Positions 1 to 7,129 of a stretch of 7,676 nucleotides of DNA are shown here, one piece after another (position 1 is the stretch's first letter; every line of letters starts with the position of its first letter). Where the stretch lies: assembly GCA_021730835.1 (NCBI GenBank), contig JAKFYP010000137.1:1-7676 (forward strand). The letters run 5' to 3'. The notes below the pieces were generated by a model. The model was not told the origin of the DNA. It saw only the letters and a program-made list of their open reading frames with translations, and did no database searches. Source of the stretch: Alphaproteobacteria bacterium (GTDB lineage: Bacteria; Pseudomonadota; Alphaproteobacteria; Rickettsiales; UBA998). The translations under genes were made by a program, and so were the position numbers.

Positions 1-1037
1 CCCGGACACCGCCCCCTCCCGCAAGCGGCCCGGCCTTCGCGGCTTCCGCACCCACGCCCGCCACACAGGCTCCTGTTCATACGGCTGCCATACCCATTCC
101 CGCACCCACTCATCCCGCGCCGTCACCCGCCACAGCTTCCGCGCCGCAAGCCTTGCCTCCTGCCGCGAATACCCTGCCCGCTCTGGTGATTTCCAACGAT
201 GGCGGCGGGGCGCTGACGTTGCAAACCGACGCGGGTATTTTGCGCCTATTCAGCCCGACGCCCCTGCCCGCGGGCACGAAGCTGGAGCTGGAGATTATCT
301 CGCTCGCCCCGCTGAGGCCAGAAGTCGCGGGCAGCACGGCGCTCGGCGAGGGCCAGCCGGGCGAGGTGAAACTTAAACATCTGGAGCCGCTCCTGCCGTT
401 GTTTCATATCCCGCCGCAGGATAAGGCGTCGTTTGCGCCGCATGTCATCCCGCGCCCCGGGCCGGAGTTGACGACGGAGTTGCTGTTTTTAATCACGGCG
501 ATTAAAGGCGGGGAATGGCGCAAATGGCTCGGCCAGCATAATATCCGCCATCTTGAGCAACAGGGCGATGAGGCGCTCGGACGCATCCTTGGTGAACTGG
601 GCCAGTTGCGCAATCTGGCAAGCGAGGCCCGGGAACCGGCGCAATGGAACAGCCTGCCGCTGCTGATGGCGGGATTCGGCGGCGAACAGCCCCGCCTCTA
701 TCACCGCCAGAGCGGTGAAGAACAGCAAGGCGCTCAGGAACAGCGCGGCGAGCTGACCGATCATTTCGTCTTCGATCTTTCTTTAAGCGCGCTTGGGCAT
801 CTGCAACTCGACGGGCTGGTGAAAAGGCATGGAGCAAGCCATTTTTTCGATCTGGCCATCCGCAGTGAACACCCGCTGGACGAGGAAATCCGCCGGGGTA
901 TCCGCGATATTTTCACCTCGGCGCAGGTAGTGACCGGCTTTCAGGGGGGATTAAGCTTTTACGGCGGACGGGGAGCCTGCCTGAAATTCGACGAGCCGCC
1001 ACCGCCGGATGACCGGATGCGCTCGATCCTTGCCTAA
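1..1037 (+). CDS. FliK-like conserved protein, C-terminal part (5' end outside the window)
   Basis: The reading frame is open from base 3 without a stop and ends at TAA 1035-1037, giving 344 visible residues. The N-terminus lies outside the window; the internal TTG at 153 is not a convincing start because the frame continues upstream. The first 50 or so visible residues are a Pro/Ala-rich, disordered-looking linker. A small beta-rich domain follows (about residues 58-102), with the pattern V-x-G-G-x-L-x-T-x-x-G and then LPxGTxLxLE, which is common in FliK-type proteins. A middle helical part contains the WRKWLG stretch. The last 80 residues (FDLSLSALGHLQLDG, then a run ending in GGLSFYG) resemble the C-terminal Flg_hook domain of flagellar hook-length control proteins. 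No signal peptide or membrane segment is visible. The FliK-like reading is inference from pattern memory; no other flagellar gene is in the window. It may simply be a conserved alphaproteobacterial protein of unknown role. Confidence 0.6.
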   Translation, partial: RTPPPPASGPAFAASAPTPATQAPVHTAAIPIPAPTHPAPSPATASAPQALPPAANTLPALVISNDGGGALTLQTDAGILRLFSPTPLPAGTKLELEIISLAPLRPEVAGSTALGEGQPGEVKLKHLEPLLPLFHIPPQDKASFAPHVIPRPGPELTTELLFLITAIKGGEWRKWLGQHNIRHLEQQGDEALGRILGELGQLRNLASEAREPAQWNSLPLLMAGFGGEQPRLYHRQSGEEQQGAQEQRGELTDHFVFDLSLSALGHLQLDGLVKRHGASHFFDLAIRSEHPLDEEIRRGIRDIFTSAQVVTGFQGGLSFYGGRGACLKFDEPPPPDDRMRSILA

Positions 1038-1064
1038 CGCGGGATAAAACGTTACATACGTTCC

Positions 1065-2069
1065 ATGATAAAACCCGCCCGCAACCAGCCGGATACGCCG
1101 ACGCTCGACAGCCTGCATATGCTGGTCGGGGAGGATCTGGAGCAGGTTAACCAGGTGATCCTCGAAGCGGTCGATCAGGATGTGCCGCTGATTACCGATA
1201 TCGCCCGCCATATCATCGCCTCGGGCGGCAAGCGCATCCGCCCCTGCCTGCTGCTGGCCTCGGCCCGGATGCTGGGCTATGCGGGCAAGCGGCATATCCG
1301 TCTGGCCGCCGCCGTTGAGTTGATCCATACCGCCACGCTACTGCATGACGATGTGGTGGATGCCAGCGCCATGCGGCGCGGTGAGAGTACCGCCAACGTC
1401 ATCTGGAGCAATCAGGCCAGCGTGCTGGTCGGCGATTTCCTCCTAAGCCGGGCGTTTCAGTTGATGGTGGCGGATGGCTCGCTGGATGTGCTGAAAATTC
1501 TCTCGGACGCCTCGGCGACCATCTCGCAGGGCGAGGTCATGCAGATGCAGACGGCGCATAACCCGGAAATTGACGACACGCGTTATTTCGCGGTGATCGG
1601 GGCGAAAACCGCCACGCTGTTCGCCGCCGCCAGCGAGCTTGCCGCCGTGCTGACCGGACACCATGAGCGGCGGGCGGCGATGCAAGCCATTGGCCTGAAC
1701 CTCGGTATGGCGTTCCAGCTTACCGACGACGCGCTGGATTACCACGCGGAAGAGGAAAAGCTCGGCAAGGAAACCGGCGATGATTTCCGTGAGGGCAAGG
1801 TGACACTTCCCGTTTTGCTGGCGTACCGGGCGGGCGATGAGGCAGAGCGTGGATTCTGGCAGCGCACGATCGGCGAGATGCGGCAGGAGGAGGCGGACTT
1901 TACGCAGGCGGTTGCGTATATCCGGGTGCATCGCACGGTTGAGCGCACGGTTGAAGTGGCTGCCGGATATTGCCGCGACGCCGCCGCCCTGCTCGATACC
2001 ATGCCCGCCAACCCGGCCCGCTCGGCATTGTATGACGTGCTCGATTTCTGCATCCGCCGGGGGTTTTAG
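1065..2069 (+). CDS. ispB: Long-chain all-trans polyprenyl diphosphate synthase (octaprenyl/decaprenyl type)
   Basis: Cytoplasmic prenyltransferase that extends farnesyl diphosphate with isopentenyl diphosphate to make the ubiquinone side chain. The 334-residue protein is close to the usual length and aligns by eye with E. coli IspB along its whole length. Visible motifs are GGKRIRP (54-60), the first aspartate-rich motif DDVVD (95-99) inside HTATLLHDDVVD, MRRG (103-106), the second aspartate-rich motif DDALD (221-225), and the GDDFREGKVTLP stretch (238-249). The residue five before the first Asp is Ala, a small side chain as expected for long-chain products. Chain length cannot be fixed from sequence; alphaproteobacteria usually make Q-10, so decaprenyl is plausible. 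The ATG at 1065 was chosen because family similarity starts a few residues later, although no Shine-Dalgarno is visible. A short dyad sits directly before the ATG. The gene starts 27 bases after the upstream gene. Confidence 0.94.
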   Translation: MIKPARNQPDTPTLDSLHMLVGEDLEQVNQVILEAVDQDVPLITDIARHIIASGGKRIRPCLLLASARMLGYAGKRHIRLAAAVELIHTATLLHDDVVDASAMRRGESTANVIWSNQASVLVGDFLLSRAFQLMVADGSLDVLKILSDASATISQGEVMQMQTAHNPEIDDTRYFAVIGAKTATLFAAASELAAVLTGHHERRAAMQAIGLNLGMAFQLTDDALDYHAEEEKLGKETGDDFREGKVTLPVLLAYRAGDEAERGFWQRTIGEMRQEEADFTQAVAYIRVHRTVERTVEVAAGYCRDAAALLDTMPANPARSALYDVLDFCIRRGF

Positions 2070-2085
2070 TCACTCTACATCAACT

Positions 2086-2742
2086 ATGTTCACCTCCTTC
2101 CCCATCCCCGAGAATGCCAACGAAGCGCGGCGCATTCAGGAGCAATTGCGCGGCAAAGTCACCCTTAGCGATGATTTTGGAGCAATTGAGACCATCGCCG
2201 GAGTCGATGTCGGCTATGATCCGAAAAACAATCTCAGCCGCGCCTCCATCGCCCTGCTCAATGCCACAACGCTTGTCCCAATCCGTACCGTTTCGCTCGC
2301 CACGCCGACGCCGTTTCCCTATATCCCCGGTCTGCTTTCCTTTCGGGAAATCCCGGCCATCCTCGCGGCGCTGGAACAACTGGGCATGCTACCAGACCTG
2401 CTGATGGTTGACGGGCACGGTATCGCCCATCCCAGACGCCTCGGCGTGGCGGCGCATCTGGGCGTGCTTACCGGCCTGCCCGCCATCGGCGTCGCCAAAT
2501 CGCGGCTGTGCGGTCGCTACGACGAACCGGGGCTAAAAAAAGGTGATCGGAGCGCGCTGACGGACAAGGATGAGAAAATCGGCACGGTGCTGCGCAGCCG
2601 GGATCGGGTCAAGCCACTGTTTATCTCGCCCGGGCATCGCATCGGTCACGCATCGGCGCTGGATGTTGCGTGGCGCTGCCTGACGCGCTACCGCCTGCCC
2701 GAGCCGACAAGGCTGGCCGACAAAGCGTCAAAATTCAACTGA
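2086..2742 (+). CDS. nfi: Endonuclease V (deoxyinosine 3' endonuclease)
   Basis: Repairs deaminated DNA: it nicks the second phosphodiester bond 3' to hypoxanthine and, in some homologues, other damaged bases, using Mg2+. The 218-residue product matches the usual length and aligns by eye with E. coli Nfi. Key residues are visible: the metal-binding Asp41 in AGVDVGYD, the strand-wedge motif PYIPG (78-82) with Tyr79, Glu88 in LLSFREIP, Asp109 in VDGHGIAHPRRLGVA, Lys138 in GVAK, and His184 in SPGHR. The C-terminal YRLPEPTRLAD is also typical. The frame is open far upstream inside ispB, but the ATG at 2086 gives the right length and lies 16 bases after the ispB stop; it lacks a clear Shine-Dalgarno, so it may rely on coupling to ispB translation. 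The 3' end overlaps convergent purU by 8 bases. Confidence 0.95.
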   Translation: MFTSFPIPENANEARRIQEQLRGKVTLSDDFGAIETIAGVDVGYDPKNNLSRASIALLNATTLVPIRTVSLATPTPFPYIPGLLSFREIPAILAALEQLGMLPDLLMVDGHGIAHPRRLGVAAHLGVLTGLPAIGVAKSRLCGRYDEPGLKKGDRSALTDKDEKIGTVLRSRDRVKPLFISPGHRIGHASALDVAWRCLTRYRLPEPTRLADKASKFN

Positions 2743-3589
2743 ATACCACGGTTTTAATCCCATTGAGCAACACGCGCCGCTCGATATGGTATTTAACGGC
2801 GCGGGCAAGCACGCGGTTTTCAATATCGCAGCCGACCGCCGCCAGCGCTTCCGGGCTGAAGGTATGGTTTACCCGCGAGACTTCCTGCTCGATAATCGGG
2901 CCTTCGTCGAGATCAGCAGTGACGTAATGCGCCGTTGCCCCGATGATCTTGACGCCCCGCGCATGGGCCTGATGATAGGGACGCCCGCCCTTGAAACCCG
3001 GCAGGAAGGAATGGTGGATATTAATCGCCCGGCCCCTGAGTTTTTCGCATAAACCGGGGGAGAGTATCTGCATGTAGCGCGCCAGCACCACGAGGTCGAT
3101 CCGCTCGCGTTCGACGATTTCCAGCACGCGGGCTTCCTGCGCTTCCTTACCGTCCCCACCGATAGGCAGATGAAAATAAGGAATGTTATGCCAGCTTACC
3201 AGTTTTTCCATATCGGGATGGTTGGAGATGACCGCCGGAATCTCCACCGCCAGCGTGCCGGAGTGATAGCGATGCAGCAAATCGTTGAGGCAATGGCCGA
3301 AGCGCGAAACCATAATCAGTAGACGCGATTTCCGGGCGCAATCGTGCAGTTCCCAGCGCATATGGAATTTTCCGGCGATGTGATCGGCAAAGCGGGCGGA
3401 CAGCGTTTCATAATCCGGGGTCTTGTCACCGCAGGAGAAATGCGTGCGCATGAAAAATGTCGCGGTCGCCGGGTCGCCAAACTGGGTAGACTCGAGGATG
3501 AAACCATCGTTTCCGGCGATAAAACCCGTCACATCAGCGACGATATTTCGCACGTCCGGGCAGGAGAGGGTCAGGATATAGGCGCGCAT
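2735..3589 (-). CDS. purU: Formyltetrahydrofolate deformylase
   Basis: Hydrolyses 10-formyl-tetrahydrofolate to formate and tetrahydrofolate in the cytoplasm, balancing one-carbon pools and, in E. coli, supplying formate to PurT. The 284-residue protein has an N-terminal ACT domain (about 3-80; LTLSCPDVRNIVADVTGFI), which in the family senses Met/Gly. It is followed by a formyltransferase-fold domain (about 87-284). Catalytic residues of the formyltransferase family are present with correct spacing: Asn190 and His192 in NIHHSFLPGF, and Asp228 in DLDEGPIIEQ. Other family stretches are SRFGHCLNDLL, VISNHPD, IPYFHLP and VVLARYMQILSP. The ATG at 3589 is supported by AAGGGAG four bases upstream on the coding strand (3594-3600). 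The large palindrome at 3603-3752 ends just before this site, so a hairpin could affect expression. The stop lies inside the end of nfi on the opposite strand. Confidence 0.96.
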   Translation of the reverse strand: MRAYILTLSCPDVRNIVADVTGFIAGNDGFILESTQFGDPATATFFMRTHFSCGDKTPDYETLSARFADHIAGKFHMRWELHDCARKSRLLIMVSRFGHCLNDLLHRYHSGTLAVEIPAVISNHPDMEKLVSWHNIPYFHLPIGGDGKEAQEARVLEIVERERIDLVVLARYMQILSPGLCEKLRGRAINIHHSFLPGFKGGRPYHQAHARGVKIIGATAHYVTADLDEGPIIEQEVSRVNHTFSPEALAAVGCDIENRVLARAVKYHIERRVLLNGIKTVVFS

Positions 3590-3593
3590 GGGA

Positions 3594-3600
3594 CTCCCTT
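3594..3600 (-). promoter_or_regulatory. Ribosome binding site of purU
   Basis: On the minus strand this reads AAGGGAG, four bases before the ATG. The spacing is a little short but the match is good, and it supports the chosen start. It lies three bases from the edge of the 150-bp palindrome, so folding of that element could hide or expose the site; this last point is inference. Confidence 0.6.
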
Positions 3601-3602
3601 CG

Positions 3603-3752
3603 TTTAACCGTTTGCGGAAAAACTATTTTGACGGGTGATTTTGTCGTTGTTTTTGTCCTCGAATCCTCATGTACCTTCAAGTACACTCCGGTTCTGCGGG
3701 CAAAAACGCCTGAAAATCTCCTCGCCAAAACGTTTTTCAGCAAACGGTTAAA
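3603..3752. repeat. 150-bp imperfect palindrome between divL and purU
   Basis: The outer arms, 3603-3623 and 3732-3752, are inverted copies of each other with one mismatch in 21 bases (G at 3616 against a T on the reverse complement of the right arm). Symmetry continues inward in blocks: TTTTGACG/TTTTGGCG, GATTTT/GATTTT and GTTTTTG/GTTTTTG, with small one-base offsets. It ends at TGTAC-CTTCAA-GTACA, whose loop is centred exactly at 3677/3678. Several differences between the arms would be G-U pairs in RNA. The region is AT-richer than the flanking genes. Both strands carry short open frames through it, as happens in palindromes. No transposase or clear target duplication is seen. It could be a dispersed palindromic element (REP, BIME or Rickettsia-palindrome-like), a MITE-like remnant, or a long hairpin acting as a divL terminator or processing site. 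Copy number elsewhere in the genome is unknown. Confidence 0.85.
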
Positions 3753-3832
3753 GGAGTATATAAAGCGGCTCACGCGGCAATACCACAAAAGCTTTGACAA
3801 ATGCACATTTTAAACAGCCGGACAGTTCTTTT

Positions 3833-6139
3833 CTATTTTTCCTGCGTGGGATCGGGAACAAAACAGCGCACCATCGTGCCCTTCTCCGGCTCGGATTCCA
3901 GTATCACGCTGCCGCCATGCAACTCAATGAAGTTTTTTACCAGTGACAACCCAAGGCCTGTGCCGGATTTATTGCTGCCCGCCGAACCACGGAAAAATTT
4001 ATCGAAGATTTGCCCCTGTTCATCGGGGTTGATGCCTACGCCTTCATCGCGCACCCAGAACGTCACGCCATCGCGCCCCCGGCTGGCCCCCAGCGAAACG
4101 GCTCGCTCCCGGGGAGAATACTTGATGGCATTGGAAAGCAGATGAAACAATACCTGCCGGACACGGGTCTCATCTCCCTGTATACTTCCAATATCCTCCG
4201 GGCAATCGAGCTTGCCAACCAGCCCGGCATCACGCAGGCGCGCCTCCTGTAGCGACAACACCGATTCCAGCGCCCGGCGGATATCGAATTCGGAAATCTC
4301 CAGCGCCAGATAACCCGCCTCGATCCCGGCCAGATCAAGAATATCGCTGACCAAATGGATCAGATGCTGCGAACTGGCATAAATATCGTTAATATATTCG
4401 CGCTGCCGCTCATTGAGATCGCCGAAATAATTCTCCCGCAGCATTTCGGAGAATCCGGCAATCGAGGTCAGTGGCGAGCGCAATTCATAGGAGATATTGG
4501 CAAGAAATTCGGATTTCAGGCGGTCTGCCGCCTGAAGCGCTTCGTTCTTATCACGCAGGCTACGCTCAACCAGCGTTGAGTCGGTGACATCGGTATAGGT
4601 TACCAGCGTGCCGCCATCGGGCAGGGGAACCATGAACCGGTGCAACACGCTGCCATCGGTGCGCTCGACTGTGTTGGCGTCGAACATTCGGCTTTGCATG
4701 CGGGCCAGAAAATGCTCCCGAAGCTGCCCGGGGTTCTTCTGCGGCAACAGATTCCATACCTTGTCAATGACCTCGGTGACATGCACACCGGTAGCCGCAT
4801 CCGATTCGCGCAATTTCCACATTTTGAGGAAGGCCGGATTCTTCAGCCGGATACGCCCGTCCTCGCCGAATACCACGACCGCTTCGTGCAAATTATCGAG
4901 CGTCTCGCGCTGGACAGCGATTAAGGTATTATAGGAGCGTTCCAACGCCAGCCGGTCGGTGACATCCTCATAACTCAGCATCACCCCGCCGCCGCGATAG
5001 GGAATCGCCACGCTGCGCACCGTCCGTCCGTCAGGGAGGAAATGCAATTCCTCTTTTGGCTCGAGCATATCGGTGAAAAGCCTGAGCCTCTGGCGTTTGT
5101 ATTCCTGAAAATTCGCCTGTTCGGGAAGCTTGCGCATCTCCCTGAGCTTCTCAAGCACTTCCCCGAATTTCGGTTGTGCATCGAGCCATGCTTCATCATA
5201 GCCCCACAGGCGTACATAGGCCTGATTATAGTATTTCAGTCGTGCATCAGAACCGTAAATAGCGATTGCGCTGCTGGAGCTTTCCAGCAATCCTTTCTGG
5301 GCGGTCAGGTGACTTTTAATTTCCTCCTCGGCGGCTTCCAGCTCACTCAAATCCTGAGCGAAGCCGACCGTGATGTCGAAATCGGCGATATAGGATTCCT
5401 GAAGAAAATACGGTTTACGATGGCCTCCGACAATAATATGCGCCCGCTCGACCTTTTCTGTCTTTTCGCGTCGCGCTGCCTCGGCTAGCCTTCGTGCCTG
5501 TCGGCTCAGTTCAGGAAACCCCTTGTTTTCCTCTTCAGTCGTATGCACATCCTCGACAATCCGGCTATAGGCCAGATTGCAGTAGACAATATTGAGGTCT
5601 TTATCCCGCATCCAGATCGGCATGGAGGAAGTATTGAGAATCGCCGCATAGCGCCGGGCTTCTTCTTTGGTGGTCTCGCTTTCGCCTTGCAGCATGGACT
5701 GATGGCGGTAACGCAAAGTGATGTCCTGCAACAACAGGGCCGCATGGGAGGCGCGAGAAGGCGAGGCTGTCACCAGACATTCGACGACCTGCTGGGTTTT
5801 CGTCTTCAGAGTGACCATCTCGGCTTTTTTCTGCCGCCCGGAAACACTTCGTACTTTCTCCCGTAGCAGGATCGCGGATTCTTCCTCGAGTTGGGCAATA
5901 AATCCGTCGAAATCAGTAAATGGCCGCTCGCAGCATGTCAGGATAATCTGGTCGTTTATATCAGCAATGACGCCGGTAGCCGTATGCACCTCGAAACAAT
6001 GCCAGCCAAACGCCCCGAGAATGCTGCTATACGCATTCCCCCGGCAGCGTTCCGCCCACCAGCGGCCAAACAGCCATCCCGCCAGCAAAGCCAGCGGAAC
6101 CACGGCTATCAGTAATTCGACGATCAGGGTGGCGGACAC
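3833..6139 (-). CDS. divL: DivL-type multi-PAS tyrosine (pseudo)histidine kinase, cell-cycle regulator
   Basis: The 768-residue protein has one N-terminal membrane segment (about 4-26) followed by basic residues. Four PAS-like segments follow (about 38-142, 163-265, 284-396 and 412-522), with GYDEAWLDA, YEDVTDR and YTDVTD stretches typical of PAS borders. A HisKA-like dimerisation helix (about 538-605) and an ATPase domain (about 655-762) complete it. The H-box reads FLANISYELRSPLTSI, so the phospho-acceptor is Tyr551 (TAT, 4487-4489) and not His. Catalytic boxes are intact: N box LLSNAIKYSP (Asn670), G1 DEGVGI, F box IFDKFF, G2 GTGLGLSLV. Tyr in this position and a length near 770 are known features of Caulobacter DivL, which binds DivK and controls the CckA kinase and so CtrA. 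Function here is inferred from that family. The start is GTG 6139, preceded by AGGAAGAGGG. The gene follows map after 128 bases. Confidence 0.9.
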   Translation of the reverse strand: MSATLIVELLIAVVPLALLAGWLFGRWWAERCRGNAYSSILGAFGWHCFEVHTATGVIADINDQIILTCCERPFTDFDGFIAQLEEESAILLREKVRSVSGRQKKAEMVTLKTKTQQVVECLVTASPSRASHAALLLQDITLRYRHQSMLQGESETTKEEARRYAAILNTSSMPIWMRDKDLNIVYCNLAYSRIVEDVHTTEEENKGFPELSRQARRLAEAARREKTEKVERAHIIVGGHRKPYFLQESYIADFDITVGFAQDLSELEAAEEEIKSHLTAQKGLLESSSSAIAIYGSDARLKYYNQAYVRLWGYDEAWLDAQPKFGEVLEKLREMRKLPEQANFQEYKRQRLRLFTDMLEPKEELHFLPDGRTVRSVAIPYRGGGVMLSYEDVTDRLALERSYNTLIAVQRETLDNLHEAVVVFGEDGRIRLKNPAFLKMWKLRESDAATGVHVTEVIDKVWNLLPQKNPGQLREHFLARMQSRMFDANTVERTDGSVLHRFMVPLPDGGTLVTYTDVTDSTLVERSLRDKNEALQAADRLKSEFLANISYELRSPLTSIAGFSEMLRENYFGDLNERQREYINDIYASSQHLIHLVSDILDLAGIEAGYLALEISEFDIRRALESVLSLQEARLRDAGLVGKLDCPEDIGSIQGDETRVRQVLFHLLSNAIKYSPRERAVSLGASRGRDGVTFWVRDEGVGINPDEQGQIFDKFFRGSAGSNKSGTGLGLSLVKNFIELHGGSVILESEPEKGTMVRCFVPDPTQEK

Positions 6140-6142
6140 AAT

Positions 6143-6152
6143 CCCTCTTCCT
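6143..6152 (-). promoter_or_regulatory. Ribosome binding site supporting the GTG start of divL
   Basis: On the minus strand the sequence AGGAAGAGGG ends three bases before GTG 6139. The purine-rich stretch supports this non-ATG start, and the predicted membrane segment begins immediately after it. The remainder of the 128-base map-divL gap is AT-rich in its proximal part, with a TATATT at 6174-6179 on the minus strand that could be a -10 element. I see no matching -35, so I do not call a promoter. Confidence 0.5.
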
Positions 6153-6267
6153 GATATTTTTGTGCTGTATCTTAATATATTCAGGTGGAAAATGCACGCT
6201 TTCGTCCTGATTTCAGCCCAACAGGGGAAGTTTCATGCCAGAAATGCCATTTGGGCACGAAAAAAGC

Positions 6268-7065
6268 TCATCCTGTATAAGGCGGGCAGTGCAACCCGGC
6301 GGGTGAAGCAGTGAAAATCTCAAACCCGTTTGCAGTAACAGCCAGCGAATGCTCAAACTGAGCGGAAAGTGAACGATCACGGGTAGTCACCGTCCAGCCG
6401 TCAAAGGCGCTGAGCTTCGTATCGGGTTTACCGGTATTAATCATCGGCTCAATGGTAAAAAACATCCCTTCCTGCAAGGTAACGCCCTGTCCCTTCTCGC
6501 CGTAATGCAGGATATTCGGCGCGGTATGGAATACCTTACCCAGCCCGTGCCCGCAATATTCCCGCACCACCGAATATCCATGCGCCTCGGCATAGGTCTG
6601 AATGGCGTGTCCAATATCGCCGGTCGTCGCGCCGGGGCGCACCTGTTCGATTCCGCGCATCAGGCATTCATAGGTGACCTGCGTTAAGCGCTTTGCTTTC
6701 AGCGGAACATCGCCAACCCAGTAGATACGGCTGGTGTCGCCGTGCCAGCCATCGACGATCACCGTCACGTCAACATTTACGATATCGCCGCCTTTGAGTT
6801 TTTTTTCATCGGGAATGCCGTGGCAGATCACATGATTCACCGAGGTGCAGACCGATTTGGGAAACCCCCGGTAATTCAGCGGCGCGGGAATTGCTCCGGC
6901 ACTGAGAATCCGCTCATGACAATAATCGTTAATCGCGTTGGTCGTGATGCCGGGACGAACAAACCCGGCCATCTCATCGAGGATTTCCGCCGCCAGCCTG
7001 CCCGCCTTGCGCATGCCCTCATAATCTTCGGGCGCATGGATAGTAATTGTTTTTTTTTCCGTCAT
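6268..7065 (-). CDS. map: Methionine aminopeptidase, type I
   Basis: Removes the initiator methionine from nascent deformylated proteins when the second residue is small; a cytoplasmic, ribosome-associated metalloenzyme. The 265-residue product is almost the same length as E. coli Map and aligns by eye throughout. All five metal ligands are present: Asp99 (NVDVTV), Asp110 (HGDTS), His173 (YCGHGLG), Glu206 (FTIEPM) and Glu238 (QFEHS). Substrate-binding His82 (VICHGIP) and His180 are also present. There is no N-terminal zinc-finger extension, hence type Ia-like. I chose ATG 7065 (MTEKKTITIH) over the in-frame TTG at 7086, because the extra seven residues have no family match. The Shine-Dalgarno is weak (GAAG close to the ATG). 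Codons 3-6 form an A9 run. The gene lies 64 bases after msrA on the same strand, so the two may share a transcript. Confidence 0.97.
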   Translation of the reverse strand: MTEKKTITIHAPEDYEGMRKAGRLAAEILDEMAGFVRPGITTNAINDYCHERILSAGAIPAPLNYRGFPKSVCTSVNHVICHGIPDEKKLKGGDIVNVDVTVIVDGWHGDTSRIYWVGDVPLKAKRLTQVTYECLMRGIEQVRPGATTGDIGHAIQTYAEAHGYSVVREYCGHGLGKVFHTAPNILHYGEKGQGVTLQEGMFFTIEPMINTGKPDTKLSAFDGWTVTTRDRSLSAQFEHSLAVTANGFEIFTASPAGLHCPPYTG

Positions 7066-7129
7066 GACTTCGTTATGGCACAGCAACCCAAAAAGGGAAA
7101 TCCTTATTTAACGTGCTGCGAAACCTCAT

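Noticed and set aside
1837..2085. In-frame extension of the endonuclease V frame by 83 codons into ispB
   Set aside because: The extension is an Arg/Ser-rich shadow of ispB with no family match; the ATG at 2086 gives the normal length.
3794..3799. TTGACA promoter-like hexamer on the plus strand
   Set aside because: There is no -10 element at 16-18 bases, and it would fire antisense into divL.
3534..3813. Small genes on either strand in the divL-purU gap
   Set aside because: Both frames lie in the palindrome, begin without a ribosome binding site, and one runs into purU; they are best seen as by-products of the repeat.
4063..4338. Several 60-150 codon frames opposite or out of frame with divL
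   Set aside because: Their translations are compositionally skewed shadows of divL with no recognisable domain.
6224..6256. Inverted TGCCA/AAATG repeats in the map-divL gap as a terminator
   Set aside because: Only short overlapping matches (AAATGCCATTT) are seen, with no GC-rich stem followed by a T-run.
7066..7086. TTG start giving map seven more residues
   Set aside because: No ribosome binding site at proper spacing, and no family similarity before MTEKK; the ATG at 7065 gives the usual length.
7088..7098. CCC-A5-GGG dyad between msrA and map as a terminator
   Set aside because: The stem is only three base pairs and has no T-run after it.
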